A DNA stretch of 64,000 bases from an uncultured Shewanella sp. (GTDB taxonomy: Bacteria; Pseudomonadota; Gammaproteobacteria; Enterobacterales; Shewanellaceae), in the NCBI RefSeq assembly GCF_947497935.1, contig NZ_CANMIO010000001.1, positions 372,001 through 436,000 on the forward strand, in the 5' to 3' direction. The notes below the pieces were generated by a model. The model saw nothing but the letters and a program-made list of their open reading frames with translations. It was not told the origin of the DNA and did no database searches. Each line of letters opens with the position of its first letter. The first letter of the stretch is position 1. Of the stretch, positions 48,414 through 58,783 are shown piece by piece. A program made the translations under genes and the position numbers.

Positions 48414-48793
48414 GATTAGGAATTGTTGCGTTAGTTATTGGTCTAGGTTTTTCCTCAGTCGCATCAGCAAAGCAGATCGACGTTTGTAATCAAGATATTA
48501 ACAGTATTGTATGCCAAAACTATCTTGAAGGCGTGGTTGATGGTGCTTTGATGTATAAAGGTGCCGCCGTTGGCCAGAGACTCGAAAGTGACGGTTATGA
48601 GTCGCGAGCCCTGAAATATCGTGGTGGTAAGCGTTTCCAGGAAGCAAACCGAACTTTCTGCCAGGACAACCTACCTGACAGAGATGCATTGGTAGCGGGA
48701 TTATCGGAGGCATTTTCTGCCAACGAAATCAAAAATGTAGATGATTTAGCCACCGCAATGTCAGGTTTATTAGACTGTCAGCGTCTTAAGTAA
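48410..48793 (+). CDS. Small exported protein coupled to nhaA
   Basis: A 127-residue protein with a signal peptide (about 1-20, SVASA-K). The mature part has Cys at 26, 34, 84 and 123, allowing two disulfides, and the phrase [20 protein letters not shown]. The pattern C...C-x-x-YL-x-GV-x-D is reminiscent of the Rap1a/Tai group of periplasmic proteins, but the match is weak. The ATG overlaps the nhaA stop (ATGA), so it is translationally coupled to the antiporter. Function unknown. Confidence 0.8.
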   Translation: MRLGIVALVIGLGFSSVASAKQIDVCNQDINSIVCQNYLEGVVDGALMYKGAAVGQRLESDGYESRALKYRGGKRFQEANRTFCQDNLPDRDALVAGLSEAFSANEIKNVDDLATAMSGLLDCQRLK

Positions 48794-48809
48794 ATCAAAC
48801 TAAGTTAAT

Positions 48810-48839
48810 GAGGCAACTGAATAAGTTGCCTCTTTTTTA
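48810..48839 (+). terminator. Intrinsic terminator of the nhaA unit
   Basis: AGGCAACT (48811-48818) pairs with AGTTGCCT (48824-48831) around a 5-nt loop, followed by C and six T. Confidence 0.92.
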
Positions 48840-48862
48840 TTTATAAAACAGTAGTATTTATT

Positions 48863-49771
48863 ATGGCTAATCTAAACTACAACCATCTCTATTACTTCTG
48901 GATGATCCAAAAGAAGGGAACTGTAGCTAAGGCTGCAGAAGCGTTATGCTTAACCCCTCAAACGGTAACTGGGCAAATTCGGGTATTGGAGGCCAGTCTT
49001 AAGGGAAGCTTGTTTAAGCGAGTCGGTCGTTCATTGGAGCCAACCGAACTGGGTGAATTAGTATTCCGTTATGCCGACAAGATGTTTAGCCTCAGTTACG
49101 AAATGTTAGATCTGCTGAACTATCAAAAAGATGAGAATATTTTATTTGAGGTAGGAATAGCGGCGGCGCTATCTAAAGCGTTAACGAGTAGAGTGTTATT
49201 ATCTGTCGTGCCGAGTGATGGCTCAATGCACCTGGCTTGTTATGAGGCGACACACGAAGATCTGATGACAAGGCTGCGTGAGCATAAATTGGATATGATT
49301 TTATCGGATTGTGCTGGGGAAAGTTTGAAGTATCCTGAGATCTTATCCAAACAACTAGGTGAGTCTGGGGTCGCTTTCTTCTCTTCTGAAACTTACTCAA
49401 AACCCTTCCCGCAGTGTCTAGAACAGGGAAAGTTACTCATTCCTGGAAGACGTACTTCACTAGGGCAGCAGCTGGTGCGATGGTTCGATGAAAAAGCCTT
49501 AAATGTCAGTATTCTTGGTGAATTTGATGATGCGGCAATGATGAAATCGTTTGGATTCTTTAAGCAGGGGATCTTTGTTGCTCCATCGATTTATAAGCAG
49601 GATATTCTTGCTCATGGTATGACTTTATTGGGTGAAACATCCGAAGTGAAAGAGGTCTATCATGTGATGTTTGCTGAGCGTATGATTCAGCACCCTGCGG
49701 TTAAGCGCTTGTTAGAAACTGATTTTACAGAGTTGTTCGCAGGAAAGGATTTATCTGTTCAACAGTTATAG
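48863..49771 (+). CDS. nhaR: LysR-type activator NhaR
   Basis: A 302-residue LysR-type regulator that in E. coli activates nhaA in response to Na+. The N-terminus MANLNYNHLYYFWMIQKKGTVAKAAEALCLTPQTVTGQI is characteristic of NhaR, with the recognition helix about 30-45. It lies directly downstream of the nhaA unit but after a terminator, so it has its own start within 48832-48862 or relies on readthrough. The C-terminal effector domain is complete. Confidence 0.96.
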   Translation: MANLNYNHLYYFWMIQKKGTVAKAAEALCLTPQTVTGQIRVLEASLKGSLFKRVGRSLEPTELGELVFRYADKMFSLSYEMLDLLNYQKDENILFEVGIAAALSKALTSRVLLSVVPSDGSMHLACYEATHEDLMTRLREHKLDMILSDCAGESLKYPEILSKQLGESGVAFFSSETYSKPFPQCLEQGKLLIPGRRTSLGQQLVRWFDEKALNVSILGEFDDAAMMKSFGFFKQGIFVAPSIYKQDILAHGMTLLGETSEVKEVYHVMFAERMIQHPAVKRLLETDFTELFAGKDLSVQQL

Positions 49772-49946
49772 CATACTGTTGACCTGCGGGAGCGCTAGCT
49801 AATAGTAAAGTTCTAATATTCAATGATTGTAGTGAACGACTGTGACGCGTTATTTCTTAGCTTGTGTTATCAATATCGACATAAAGACTCGGCAACTGAT
49901 ACACTAAGGTTACTACAAAAAACGATAAAAAATTGGAGCGTTCACG

Positions 49947-50210
49947 TTGTCTGAATCAAGCCAAGAACCAATGAAGTTACCTAGAGTTAAGTGGGCTTGC
50001 CGCAGAGGCATGCTAGAGCTGGATGTCTTATTCCAGCCTTTTGTTGAGCAGCAATATGAAAGTTTATCGGTAGAAGATAAAACCGTTTTTGTTGAGCTGC
50101 TTGAATGCGAAGATCCAGAATTATTTGCTTGGTTTATGGGTCATGAACAGTGCCCAAATCCTGCGTTTGCCGAAATGATTATTAAAGTTCGTGGACGTCC
50201 AGCAGCATAG
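49947..50210 (+). CDS. sdhE: FAD assembly factor SdhE
   Basis: An 87-residue protein of the YgfY/SdhE family that promotes covalent flavinylation of SdhA (and FrdA). The RGxxE motif is Arg20-Gly21-x-x-Glu24 in WACRRGMLELD, and LECEDPELFAWFMGHE is the family core. The start is a TTG at 49947 with TTGGAG upstream; a downstream ATG (residue 9) would also retain the domain. It overlaps the next gene by 20 nt, as E. coli ygfY does with ygfX. Confidence 0.95.
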   Translation: MSESSQEPMKLPRVKWACRRGMLELDVLFQPFVEQQYESLSVEDKTVFVELLECEDPELFAWFMGHEQCPNPAFAEMIIKVRGRPAA

Positions 50211-50607
50211 CTTTGACCTGAATTCATCAAACGGTCAGCGAATATCTCTGACCGTTCTTTCCCTTATCTGTTTAAGCTCTTTCCTTATTTGGCCTTATGC
50301 CGAAAATACCATTTATATCTTGCTCAAATTGCTATTGTTCAGTGCCTGCTGTGGCTTTTTTATTTGGCAGATTTATCGATTAAAGCACTGGCAATGTCAA
50401 TTTATGCTTAAAGCTGATGGAGCTGGTAAATTTAAAAATGGTACAGAGTTTGTTTTACAGGGCAAGCCCATAATTACACCATTTGCGGTGATGTTTGATA
50501 TCACTTTTACGGGGGGGAACAAAAGACTCGTGCTATGGGCGGATATGTTAGACGACACAAACTATCGACACCTGTGTCGTCTATTACAGTTAGCTAGTCA
50601 GAGATAA
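50191..50607 (+). CDS. ygfX: YgfX (CptA-like) membrane protein
   Basis: A 138-residue protein with two adjacent membrane helices (about 19-37 and 42-60) and a soluble C-terminal half (FMLKADGAGKFKNGTEF...LVLWADMLDDTNYRHLCRLL), the architecture of YgfX. E. coli YgfX was reported as an inner-membrane toxin acting on FtsZ/MreB with YgfY as antitoxin, while YgfY/SdhE is also the flavinylation factor; which role holds here is open. The start is a GTG at 50191 inside sdhE. Confidence 0.85.
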   Translation: MDVQQHSFDLNSSNGQRISLTVLSLICLSSFLIWPYAENTIYILLKLLLFSACCGFFIWQIYRLKHWQCQFMLKADGAGKFKNGTEFVLQGKPIITPFAVMFDITFTGGNKRLVLWADMLDDTNYRHLCRLLQLASQR

Positions 50608-50662
50608 AAGATTACCTCTGATTAACGAACTACAGTTGTTACTACTGCTGTTAACCATGTGG

Positions 50663-52273
50663 TTAATCAGGCTGTAATATGGTTGGCTTTGGTGATGCAT
50701 CCTTGTTTGGATGATCGATATTGTAGTGCAGGCCTCGACTTTCTTTACGCTCCATTGCACAGCGAATGATAAGCTCAGCTACTTGAACTAAGTTACGCAG
50801 TTCTAGCAGGTTATTACTGACTCTAAAGTTACTGTAATACTCTTGGATCTCTTGCTGCAACATCACGCAGCGTCGAAGAGCACGCTCAAGACGTTTATCA
50901 GAGCGAACAATGCCAACGTAATCCCACATAAACAGACGTAGCTCATGCCAGTTGTGAGCAATCACCACTTCTTCATCTGAGTTAGACACTTGGCTTTCAT
51001 CCCAAGCAGGCAATGTGCCCGGCATAGGGATTTTATTTAACTGGCTTTCAATATCTTCGGCAGCAGCTCTGGCAAACACTAAGCACTCAAGTAGCGAGTT
51101 ACTGGCTAAACGATTGGCACCATGCAGACCAGTATAGGCCACTTCACCAATAGCATACAGACCGTTAAGGTCGGTTTGACCGTGTAAGTCAGTCATCACG
51201 CCGCCACAAGTGTAGTGGGCTGCAGGTACGACAGGGATCGGGTCTGTGGTGATATCAATTCCTAACTCCAAGCAACGCTTATGGATAGTCGGGAAGTGCT
51301 TAATAATAAAGTCTGCTGGCTTATGGGTAATATCAAGGTAAACGCAGTCTGAACCTAGGCGCTTCATTTCATAGTCGATTGCGCGGGCAACGATGTCGCG
51401 CGGGGCGAGTTCTGCACGTTCATCGAAGTCTGGCATAAAGCGGGTTCCATCAGGGCGACGTAAAAATGCGCCTTCGCCGCGTAGTGCTTCAGTGAGTAGG
51501 AAGTTACGTGCATCAGCATGGTATAAACACGTTGGGTGGAATTGATTAAATTCCATGTTTGCTACGCGGCAACCTGAGCGCCACGCCATGGCAATGCCAT
51601 CACCTGATGCGATATCAGGGTTAGAGGTATATTGATAAACCTTGGAGCTACCGCCTGTTGCTAAGGCGACGAAACGCGCCTTAACGGTTTCAACATGCTC
51701 TTCATTTCTATTCCAAATATAAGCACCCTGAACACGGTTACCAGGACGATTTAATTTTCGTGTAGTAATCAAATCGATGGCGTTGTATCTTTCAAGTACT
51801 TGAATATTTGGGTGGTTACGAGCTCGGTCTTGCAAGGTTACTTGCACTTCTTTGCCAGTTGCATCTGCGGCATGCAGAATACGTCGGTGACTATGACCAC
51901 CTTCACGGGTTAAGTGATAAGGTGCTTCAGCGGTACTTCCGGCCGGCACTTCTTCTTTGTCGAAGGCGACGCCGCAAGTAATTAACCATTGCATTGCTGC
52001 TTTGGCATTCTCAGCCGTAAATTTAACAACAGGTTCGTCGCAAAGCCCTGCTCCGGCAACTAATGTGTCGGCAACGTGAGACTCAATTGTGTCACCTTCA
52101 TCGAATACTGAGGCGATACCGCCCTGTGCATAATAGGTTGAGCCTTCGCTTAGTGGTCCTTTGGAAAGCAAAATAACTTTTGATTTTTCAGCAAGATGCA
52201 AAGCTAAAGTGAGACCGGCGGCACCACTGCCGATAACCAAAACGTCAGATTGGTGTTCAACTACTTGTTTCAT
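50663..52273 (-). CDS. nadB: L-aspartate oxidase
   Basis: A 536-residue FAD enzyme making iminoaspartate for quinolinate and NAD synthesis. The FAD site is [15 protein letters not shown] near 14-28. Active-site phrases are [23 protein letters not shown] ([17 protein letters not shown]), [11 protein letters not shown] and [10 protein letters not shown], and [19 protein letters not shown] is the family signature. It is divergent from rpoE across 220 bp, a conserved arrangement in gammaproteobacteria. Confidence 0.97.
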   Translation of the reverse strand: MKQVVEHQSDVLVIGSGAAGLTLALHLAEKSKVILLSKGPLSEGSTYYAQGGIASVFDEGDTIESHVADTLVAGAGLCDEPVVKFTAENAKAAMQWLITCGVAFDKEEVPAGSTAEAPYHLTREGGHSHRRILHAADATGKEVQVTLQDRARNHPNIQVLERYNAIDLITTRKLNRPGNRVQGAYIWNRNEEHVETVKARFVALATGGSSKVYQYTSNPDIASGDGIAMAWRSGCRVANMEFNQFHPTCLYHADARNFLLTEALRGEGAFLRRPDGTRFMPDFDERAELAPRDIVARAIDYEMKRLGSDCVYLDITHKPADFIIKHFPTIHKRCLELGIDITTDPIPVVPAAHYTCGGVMTDLHGQTDLNGLYAIGEVAYTGLHGANRLASNSLLECLVFARAAAEDIESQLNKIPMPGTLPAWDESQVSNSDEEVVIAHNWHELRLFMWDYVGIVRSDKRLERALRRCVMLQQEIQEYYSNFRVSNNLLELRNLVQVAELIIRCAMERKESRGLHYNIDHPNKDASPKPTILQPD

Positions 52274-52403
52274 CAGGTATCATAGAGTTATCTGGGAGTC
52301 CGACTATGTTAAACCATGACGTCGAATATGGATACTTTCATAGGTCGCATATAAAGAAATCAAAGATTCCGTAAAAGAAAATCACATCTTTGCAAATTTT
52401 TTT

Positions 52404-52430
52404 AGAACTTTTTTGAAACTCGCTAGTCTA
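52404..52430 (+). promoter_or_regulatory. Sigma-E type promoter upstream of rpoE
   Basis: AGAACTT (-35, 52404-52410) and TCTA (-10, 52427-52430) with a 16-bp spacer, fitting the GGAACTT ... TCTnA sigma-E consensus. Transcription would start near 52437, 57 bp before the rpoE ATG, giving autoregulation as in E. coli. Confidence 0.7.
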
Positions 52431-52493
52431 CATAAGTGAATATGATTCGAGCGGCTGAGAAATCAGTATTAGATTTAGGAGTAGTCGGCTCGG

Positions 52494-53072
52494 ATGAGTG
52501 GACAAATAAGTGATCAACAATTAGTTGAGCGCGTACAGCGTGGAGACAAAAACGCTTTTAACCTTTTGGTGCAGAAATATCAAAATAAGGTCGCGAATCT
52601 GATATCTCGTTACGTACGAAATCAGGCCGATGTTGCCGATGTTTCTCAGGAAGCTTTTATTAAAGCTTACCGTGCGTTACCAAACTTTCGCGGTGAGAGT
52701 GCGTTTTATACTTGGTTGTACCGCATTGCAGTCAATACTGCGAAGAATCATCTGGTCGCTCAGGGGCGTCGTGCCCCAGCGAATGATGTCGATGCTGAAG
52801 AAGCCGAATACTATGATGGCAGTGACGCCCTAAAGGAGTTTGCCTCCCCAGAGCGTCTGGTTTTGTCAGATGAGATTCAAAAGGTTGTTTTCGACACTTT
52901 AGACACGTTGCCAGAAGAATTGAAGATGGCTATCTCTTTGCGAGAGCTCGATGGTATGAGTTATGAAGAGATTGCCAATGTCATGGATTGCCCTGTAGGG
53001 ACTGTAAGATCACGGATCTTCAGAGCCCGAGAGGCAATCGATAAAAAGCTTAAGCCGTTGCTAGAACGTTAG
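52494..53072 (+). CDS. rpoE: Envelope-stress sigma factor RpoE
   Basis: A 192-residue group IV (ECF) sigma factor. Region 2 (DQQLVERVQRGDKNAFNLLVQKYQ, then DVADVSQEAFIKAYRALPNF) and region 4 (LPEELKMAISLRELDGMSYE, EIANVMDCPVGTVRSRIFRA) match E. coli RpoE nearly residue for residue. It directs transcription of outer-membrane folding and repair genes. The ATG at 52494 has AGGAG upstream. It is first in rpoE-rseABC. Confidence 0.98.
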   Translation: MSGQISDQQLVERVQRGDKNAFNLLVQKYQNKVANLISRYVRNQADVADVSQEAFIKAYRALPNFRGESAFYTWLYRIAVNTAKNHLVAQGRRAPANDVDAEEAEYYDGSDALKEFASPERLVLSDEIQKVVFDTLDTLPEELKMAISLRELDGMSYEEIANVMDCPVGTVRSRIFRAREAIDKKLKPLLER

Positions 53073-53095
53073 CATCTTAATTAGATAGGTGAATA

Positions 53096-53701
53096 ATGGA
53101 TAAGTTAGGTCAGGAATGGGTATCTGCTGCTGTCGATGGTGAAATTGACGAGCACACGTTAGCTGAATTAGTCGCTGACGCAGATTCACATGAACAGTGG
53201 CGTGATTATCATTTAATTGGTGATGCGATGCGTGGTGAGTTACCAAAGGCAATGTCTTTGGATCTTAGCGCAAGCATTATGGCTGCCATCGATGATGAGC
53301 CAGCGATTGTGGCACCTCAGCCAACAACTGCGGTGAAAGCATCTGAGAGTGCGTCAAGTGGGAAGGTCATTCCACTATTTAAGCAATTTGGCCAGTACGC
53401 GATAGCTGCAACTGTCGCAATGGTGGCTGTAGTCGGTGTGCAGAACTACAACCAAGATACGTTAATGGATAATTCTCCATTACCTGTGCTTAATACGCGT
53501 CCATTAATTGGTAGTGCTTCACCTGTAAGCCTACAAACCGGTGCGGTACAACAGAGCCAAAGCTATACCAATGATCAGGTTGCTGATCAGCGCCGCCGTA
53601 TCAATGCCTATATTCAAGATCATATGTTGCAACAAAGATTGAATAATGGAGTGAATATCGACGACAATAGCGAGGTCGATACTACACCTGTTGCTCAATA
53701 A
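53096..53701 (+). CDS. rseA: Anti-sigma-E factor RseA
   Basis: A 201-residue single-pass inner-membrane anti-sigma factor. The cytoplasmic N-terminus (LGQEWVSAAVDGEIDEHTLAEL, WRDYHLIGDAMRGELP) binds RpoE, a membrane helix lies at about 100-118 (YAIAATVAMVAVVGV), and the periplasmic tail ends in Val-Ala-Gln, not the aromatic DegS signal but the site where RseB binds. Regulated proteolysis by DegS and RseP would release RpoE. Confidence 0.95.
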   Translation: MDKLGQEWVSAAVDGEIDEHTLAELVADADSHEQWRDYHLIGDAMRGELPKAMSLDLSASIMAAIDDEPAIVAPQPTTAVKASESASSGKVIPLFKQFGQYAIAATVAMVAVVGVQNYNQDTLMDNSPLPVLNTRPLIGSASPVSLQTGAVQQSQSYTNDQVADQRRRINAYIQDHMLQQRLNNGVNIDDNSEVDTTPVAQ

Positions 53702-53713
53702 TGAGGAGTTAGC

Positions 53714-54646
53714 TTGCGTCTGATCCTATTGGCTATTATAGCCATGAGTTTTCCCGCGATGGCGCGGGAAGATATGCCCGCCAAAGCTTGGCTAGAAAAT
53801 ATGAGCCAAGCCCTGCGTGAACAAGAATTCAAAATTTCCCTTATCCAACTTCAGGCAGATCATATCCGCCCTCTGGTTTATATACACGGTAAAGTCGAAG
53901 ACGAAGAAGTGGCCTTTTTAGAACACCTAAATGGACCACCTAAAAATGCTGTGCGTGTGGGTAATACCGTGACCTTTATTGAGCATGATCAACCTGCCTA
54001 TAGCGTTCATTCTAATCGCATTCAGGGGGTTATCCCTGGAGCATTAGCGGGCGATGTGTCTAAGCTTGAAGAAGGCTATCAGTTCGTGTTGGGCGGGCGT
54101 AGTCGAATTGCCGGTCGACCAGGACAACTTGTACGCATTATTCCAACTGATGACAATCGTTATGGTTATCAAGTTTGGCTGGATATGGATACTTATTTGC
54201 CGTTACGTTTCGACATGATTAGTGACGACAAGCAGCTATTAGAACAGTTGTTAGTGGTCGAGCTATTAGTACTCGATGAAGTCCCTGCGATTTTAAAAGA
54301 AGCCTACAAGCAGGAGTGGCCTCCTGTGTTGTCACAATCCGACAGAGACGGCGGTGAAGATTGGCAGTTTAGCTGGTTACCAGCAGGTTTTAAGGTGCTG
54401 ATTAAAGATCAACACAGACTGATTGGCAGTAAAGAAGCAGTTGAGTACATCGCCATTAGTGATGGTCTAGCTCATATCTCGGTTTATGTTGCCAAGGCGG
54501 GTGAGGCGCCACTGCCTGACGAATTAGTGACTCGTAACGGATTATCACTTGCTACAGAACGAGTCGGTAATGCAGAAGTGGTTGCAGTGGGTAAGGTTCC
54601 TGCTGAGACCTTGAGCCGTATCGCCAAGAGTATCATGTTACAGTAA
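53714..54646 (+). CDS. rseB: Periplasmic sigma-E regulator RseB
   Basis: A 310-residue periplasmic protein that shields RseA from DegS and senses lipid/LPS signals. Signal peptide about 1-17 (FPAMA-R). The large LolA-like domain includes AWLENMSQALREQEFKISLI and GRSRIAGRPGQLVRIIPTDDNRYGY; the small C-terminal domain includes WQFSWLPAGFKVL. The start is a TTG at 53714 with GAGGAG upstream. Confidence 0.95.
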   Translation: MRLILLAIIAMSFPAMAREDMPAKAWLENMSQALREQEFKISLIQLQADHIRPLVYIHGKVEDEEVAFLEHLNGPPKNAVRVGNTVTFIEHDQPAYSVHSNRIQGVIPGALAGDVSKLEEGYQFVLGGRSRIAGRPGQLVRIIPTDDNRYGYQVWLDMDTYLPLRFDMISDDKQLLEQLLVVELLVLDEVPAILKEAYKQEWPPVLSQSDRDGGEDWQFSWLPAGFKVLIKDQHRLIGSKEAVEYIAISDGLAHISVYVAKAGEAPLPDELVTRNGLSLATERVGNAEVVAVGKVPAETLSRIAKSIMLQ

Positions 54647-54659
54647 TGAAGGTTTCGTC

Positions 54660-55124
54660 ATGATGGAAGAGGTCGCCAGAGTTGTCGCCAATAGCAACTC
54701 TGGTTGGGTAGTCGTAGAAGTTGAGATGAAGAGTGCTTGTAATCATTGTGAGAGCGGTGATTCTTGTGGCACATCTGCTGTTTCAAAAGCCTTCTCACCT
54801 AAGGTGCAACGTTTTTCTATTCAAAGTGATAGGCAGTTTGTTAAAGGCGAACGCTTAAAGCTTGGTTTGCCTGAGAGTGTTATCTTAAAAGCGGCAACTT
54901 TAGTGTATATACTTCCCCTTGTTGGCCTTTTTATTGGTGCATTTGGCGGAAATCAAATAGCAAACTTATTGGGTAACTATTCAGATTTATTATCCATTTG
55001 TGGAGCCGTTTTCGGCGCCTTTGTTTTTTGGAGTGTAGGAAAACGAGCGGCCAAGAAATTAGAAGTCGAGGCTCAGCCCGTTATCATTAAGTCTTTAGGT
55101 AGGCCTATCGAGATAGCGAGTTAG
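54660..55124 (+). CDS. rseC: SoxR-reducing / sigma-E associated protein RseC
   Basis: A 154-residue inner-membrane protein with two helices (about 79-98 and 104-121). The N-terminal Cys cluster is CNHCESGDSCG (cysteines at 23, 26 and 31). Homologues influence sigma-E activity and, with the Rsx complex, SoxR reduction. It is fourth in rpoE-rseABC, 13 nt after rseB. The ATG at 54660 has an alternative at the next codon. Confidence 0.93.
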   Translation: MMEEVARVVANSNSGWVVVEVEMKSACNHCESGDSCGTSAVSKAFSPKVQRFSIQSDRQFVKGERLKLGLPESVILKAATLVYILPLVGLFIGAFGGNQIANLLGNYSDLLSICGAVFGAFVFWSVGKRAAKKLEVEAQPVIIKSLGRPIEIAS

Positions 55125-55177
55125 TGCCCTCTTAAGACACACTCGTTAATTTTTCCTCAGTTATCACATTATAAAAA

Positions 55178-55206
55178 TTGGTATTAAAGCTGCAATCGGG
55201 TACAAT
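55178..55206 (+). promoter_or_regulatory. Promoter of lepA
   Basis: TTGGTA (55178-55183) and TACAAT (55201-55206) separated by exactly 17 bp. A start near 55213 gives a leader of about 43 nt. This also argues against translation from the TTG at 55178. Confidence 0.65.
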
Positions 55207-55255
55207 TCTGCACTTTAAAATTTTTATCAACTTCGAGTTAAGTCATCCCAGCATA

Positions 55256-57046
55256 ATGAAGCATATTAGAAACTTTTCAATTATTGCCCATATTGACCAC
55301 GGCAAATCAACACTATCAGATCGCCTTATTCAAGAATGCGGTGGCTTAACCGATCGTGAAATGGCTGCGCAAGTTCTTGACTCAATGGACATTGAGCGTG
55401 AGCGTGGAATTACCATTAAAGCGCAAAGTGTAACTTTGGACTATTTAGCGAATGATGGTGAAACTTACCAGCTAAACTTCATCGACACCCCAGGTCATGT
55501 TGACTTCTCCTATGAAGTATCACGCTCACTTGCTGCTTGTGAAGGCGCTCTGTTAGTTGTCGATGCAGGTCAAGGCGTTGAAGCACAAACTCTAGCGAAC
55601 TGTTATACGGCGCTAGAGATGGATATGGACGTTGTTCCTGTTCTGAATAAAATCGATTTACCGCAGGCTGACCCTGATCGCGTAGCGGAAGAAATCGAAG
55701 ATATCGTGGGTATCGAGGCGACTGATGCGGTTCGATGTTCGGCCAAAACCGGTATCGGTATCAAAGATGTTCTAGAAGTGATCGTAGAACAAATTCCACC
55801 ACCAGAAGGTGATACAGAGGGACCGCTTCAGGCCCTAATTATCGACTCTTGGTTCGATAGTTACTTAGGCGTTGTGTCGCTAGTACGTATTAAAAATGGC
55901 GTACTGAAAAAAGGCGACAAGTTCAAGGTTATGTCTACAGGACAAAACTATAACGCTGATCGTGTTGGTATTTTTACGCCTAAACAAACCGATACCACTG
56001 AGCTTAAAACTGGTGAAGTAGGTTTCGTTATCGCGGGTATTAAAGAGATCCATGGTGCACCAGTGGGTGACACCTTGACTCATTCTAAGCACGGTGCAGA
56101 AAAGCCGCTTGGCGGATTTAAAAAGGTTAAACCGCAGGTTTATGCGGGTTTATTCCCAATCTCTACCGATGATTACGAAAACTTCCGTGAAGCACTGAAC
56201 AAGCTAAGCTTGAATGATGCGTCATTGTTCTTCGAGCCAGAAACCTCATCTGCGTTAGGTTTTGGTTTCCGTATCGGCTTCTTGGGTCTACTCCACATGG
56301 AGATCATTCAAGAGCGTCTAGAGCGTGAATACAACCTAGAGCTAATTACTACAGCTCCAACAGTAGTGTATGAAATCGTCCAGACGAATGGCGAGATTAT
56401 TTATGTTGATAACCCATCAGATCTTCCTGCGGTTAATAACATTGCAGAGATGCGTGAGCCAATCGTTGAAACTAATATTTTAGTTCCAAAAGAATACCTA
56501 GGTAACGTTATTACGCTATGTATTGAAAAGCGTGGCGTACAAACAAACTTGGTATATCACGGCAACCAGGTAGCCTTGACTTACGAACTGCCGATGGCTG
56601 AAGTGGTCATGGACTTCTTCGACCGTCTTAAATCAACCAGTCGCGGTTATGCTTCTCTTGAGTATAACTTTATCCGCTTCGAACCTGCCGACATGGTGCG
56701 TTTAGATATCTTGATTAACGGCGACAGAGTCGATGCGTTAGCGATGATTATTCATAAAGGCTTGATCCGTACTAAGGGTCTAGCGCTTGTGAATAAGATG
56801 AAAGAGCTTATTCCTCGTCAAATGTTCGATATTGCGGTACAAGCAGCTGTTGGTAGTCAGATTATTGCGCGTTCTTCGATTAAAGCGATGCGTAAAGACG
56901 TAACGGCTAAGTGTTACGGTGGTGACGTATCTCGTAAGAAGAAACTACTGAACAAGCAGAAAGAAGGTAAGAAGCGTATGAAGCAGGTTGGTAACGTTGA
57001 GGTGCCGCAAGAAGCATTCTTAGCGGTACTAAAGCTTAATGATTAA
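55256..57046 (+). CDS. lepA: Elongation factor 4 (LepA)
   Basis: A 596-residue ribosome-associated GTPase that affects elongation or 30S assembly. G1 AHIDHGKST is at residues 11-19, G3 DTPGHVDF near 79, G4 NKID near 133. LepA-specific C-terminal domain phrases are [17 protein letters not shown] and the final [14 protein letters not shown]. The ATG at 55256 starts the conserved [10 protein letters not shown]; a TTG 26 codons upstream lies inside the promoter and is rejected. Confidence 0.98.
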   Translation: MKHIRNFSIIAHIDHGKSTLSDRLIQECGGLTDREMAAQVLDSMDIERERGITIKAQSVTLDYLANDGETYQLNFIDTPGHVDFSYEVSRSLAACEGALLVVDAGQGVEAQTLANCYTALEMDMDVVPVLNKIDLPQADPDRVAEEIEDIVGIEATDAVRCSAKTGIGIKDVLEVIVEQIPPPEGDTEGPLQALIIDSWFDSYLGVVSLVRIKNGVLKKGDKFKVMSTGQNYNADRVGIFTPKQTDTTELKTGEVGFVIAGIKEIHGAPVGDTLTHSKHGAEKPLGGFKKVKPQVYAGLFPISTDDYENFREALNKLSLNDASLFFEPETSSALGFGFRIGFLGLLHMEIIQERLEREYNLELITTAPTVVYEIVQTNGEIIYVDNPSDLPAVNNIAEMREPIVETNILVPKEYLGNVITLCIEKRGVQTNLVYHGNQVALTYELPMAEVVMDFFDRLKSTSRGYASLEYNFIRFEPADMVRLDILINGDRVDALAMIIHKGLIRTKGLALVNKMKELIPRQMFDIAVQAAVGSQIIARSSIKAMRKDVTAKCYGGDVSRKKKLLNKQKEGKKRMKQVGNVEVPQEAFLAVLKLND

Positions 57047-57084
57047 GCTGAATCGTTAAGAATTGTTAATATATCGCTAGACTG

Positions 57085-57107
57085 AGCGCCGCAATTTGCG
57101 GCGCTTT
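57085..57107 (+). terminator. Hairpin between lepA and lepB
   Basis: AGCGCCGCA (57085-57093) pairs perfectly with TGCGGCGCT (57097-57105) around ATT, followed by only TT. A partial terminator or attenuator between two genes that are usually co-transcribed. Confidence 0.5.
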
Positions 57108-57186
57108 CATTACTGGCGTATAACCATTAATGACTTTGGCGCTATCGCCATAAAACCGATTATGTTTGGCAGGAGTTTATTTAATA

Positions 57187-58104
57187 ATGGCAGCCTATTT
57201 TTCTCTAATATTGGTGTTGGTTACCTTAAGTAGCGGCTTAGTGTGGATGGCCGACGCTCTGTTTTTTGCGCCTAAGCGCCGTGAGAAGTTGGCAATGGCT
57301 CAAGCTGCACAAGCAGATTTGAGTGAAGAGAGCGTCGAAAAGATTATGCGTGAATCCGCAATTGTCGAAACATCGAAGTCTATCTTCCCTGTTATCGCTT
57401 TTGTATTGATTTTACGCTCGTTTATTTACGAACCATTTCAAATTCCATCAGGTTCAATGATGCCAACTTTGCTTGTTGGCGATTTCATCTTGGTAGAGAA
57501 ATTTAGTTACGGTATTAAAGATCCTGTCTGGCGTACTACGCTTAAAGAGACGGGTAAACCTGAGCGTGGCGATGTGGCAGTGTTTAAATATCCTGTTAAC
57601 CCACAAGTTGATTACATTAAACGCATCATAGGTTTACCGGGTGACCGAATTATTTATCGCAACAAAGAGCTTTATATTCAACCGGCGTGTACAGAGGGGC
57701 AAAGCCCTTGCCCAGAGCTAAAGATGGTTGATAGAGCCTTGGTTAACCGTGGTGAGTTCTCGCAAAATGGTACGGCTTTGCTTCGTTATAAAGAACAGGT
57801 CGGAGACGTGAGTCATGACATTTTAATCAATCCATCTCGTCCAGATATGATCAGTCACTTTTTCCGTCAAGAAAATGTTCCTCTAACTGAATTTGTTGTA
57901 CCAGAAGGTCAATACTTCGCTATGGGTGACAACCGTGACAACAGCCAAGACAGCCGATACTGGGGCTTCGTTCCAGAACAGAACCTAGTAGGTAAGGCTG
58001 TAGCTATTTGGATTAGCTTCGAGTTTGACAGAACGCCTGCAGACTTTTTACCGACTTGGATCCCAACAGGGGTTCGCTTTAACCGTGTAGGCGGAATAGT
58101 TTAA
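57187..58104 (+). CDS. lepB: Signal peptidase I
   Basis: A 305-residue inner-membrane serine/lysine protease that removes Sec and Tat signal peptides. Two N-terminal membrane segments (about 4-27 and 64-79) are followed by the catalytic domain. Ser90 lies in [14 protein letters not shown], Lys145 in [12 protein letters not shown], and [18 protein letters not shown] is the third conserved box. The ATG at 57187 has AGGAG 10 nt upstream; a TTG seven codons earlier is rejected. Followed by rnc after one base. Confidence 0.97.
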   Translation: MAAYFSLILVLVTLSSGLVWMADALFFAPKRREKLAMAQAAQADLSEESVEKIMRESAIVETSKSIFPVIAFVLILRSFIYEPFQIPSGSMMPTLLVGDFILVEKFSYGIKDPVWRTTLKETGKPERGDVAVFKYPVNPQVDYIKRIIGLPGDRIIYRNKELYIQPACTEGQSPCPELKMVDRALVNRGEFSQNGTALLRYKEQVGDVSHDILINPSRPDMISHFFRQENVPLTEFVVPEGQYFAMGDNRDNSQDSRYWGFVPEQNLVGKAVAIWISFEFDRTPADFLPTWIPTGVRFNRVGGIV

Positions 58105-58105
58105 T

Positions 58106-58783
58106 ATGGAACCAATTAAGAACATTCCACGTTTGTGCCGAACTTTAGGGTATGAATTTAGTGAACAAGGCTTTTTAGACCAAGCCTTGACCCATAGAAG
58201 TGCCTCTAACAAGCACAACGAAAGATTGGAGTTTCTAGGAGATTCAATCTTATCTATCGTGATCTCTGATGCCCTTTATCATCAGTTTCCAGCGGCCACC
58301 GAAGGTGACTTAAGCCGCATGCGTGCAACACTTGTTTGCGGCAAGATGCTGGCTGAAATCGCTATTGAATTTAAGCTTGGTGACTACCTAAAGCTAGGTC
58401 CTGGAGAATTAAAGAGTGGCGGCTTTAGACGAGAGTCAATTCTGGCCGATGCGGTAGAAGCGATTATCGGTGCAATTTATCTCGACTCTGATATTGAGAA
58501 TTGCCGTAAGTTAGTCCTTAACTGGTACGAATCGCGTTTAAAGGTTATTGAACCGATAAACCAGAAAGATCCAAAAACTTTACTGCAAGAGTATTTGCAG
58601 AAGTTTAGAAAACCACTGCCTGTTTACAGGGTGGCCCATACTGAAGGTGATGCTCACGAGCAGACTTTCACCGTTGAGTGTATTGTTGAAGACTTGAGCC
58701 AGGCCGTCGTTGGAGTAGCCAGTTCGCGCAGAAAAGCGGAACAGAGTGCTGCTGCTCAAGTGTTGGAGTTGATTAAGAAATGA
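58106..58783 (+). CDS. rnc: Ribonuclease III
   Basis: A 225-residue double-strand-specific endoribonuclease for rRNA processing and mRNA control. The signature [13 protein letters not shown] is at 38-50, the second metal site lies in [14 protein letters not shown], and the double-stranded RNA-binding domain occupies about 153-225 ([12 protein letters not shown]...[19 protein letters not shown]). It overlaps era by 4 nt (ATGA) and follows lepB by 1 nt. Confidence 0.98.
   Translation: MEPIKNIPRLCRTLGYEFSEQGFLDQALTHRSASNKHNERLEFLGDSILSIVISDALYHQFPAATEGDLSRMRATLVCGKMLAEIAIEFKLGDYLKLGPGELKSGGFRRESILADAVEAIIGAIYLDSDIENCRKLVLNWYESRLKVIEPINQKDPKTLLQEYLQKFRKPLPVYRVAHTEGDAHEQTFTVECIVEDLSQAVVGVASSRRKAEQSAAAQVLELIKK

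Noticed and set aside
50191..50607. Calling sdhE-ygfX a toxin-antitoxin pair outright
   Set aside because: SdhE is established as a flavinylation factor; the toxin report concerns E. coli and cannot be transferred from sequence alone.
55178..55255. TTG start for lepA
   Set aside because: Lies on the -35 box of a well-formed promoter; the conserved protein begins at the ATG at 55256.
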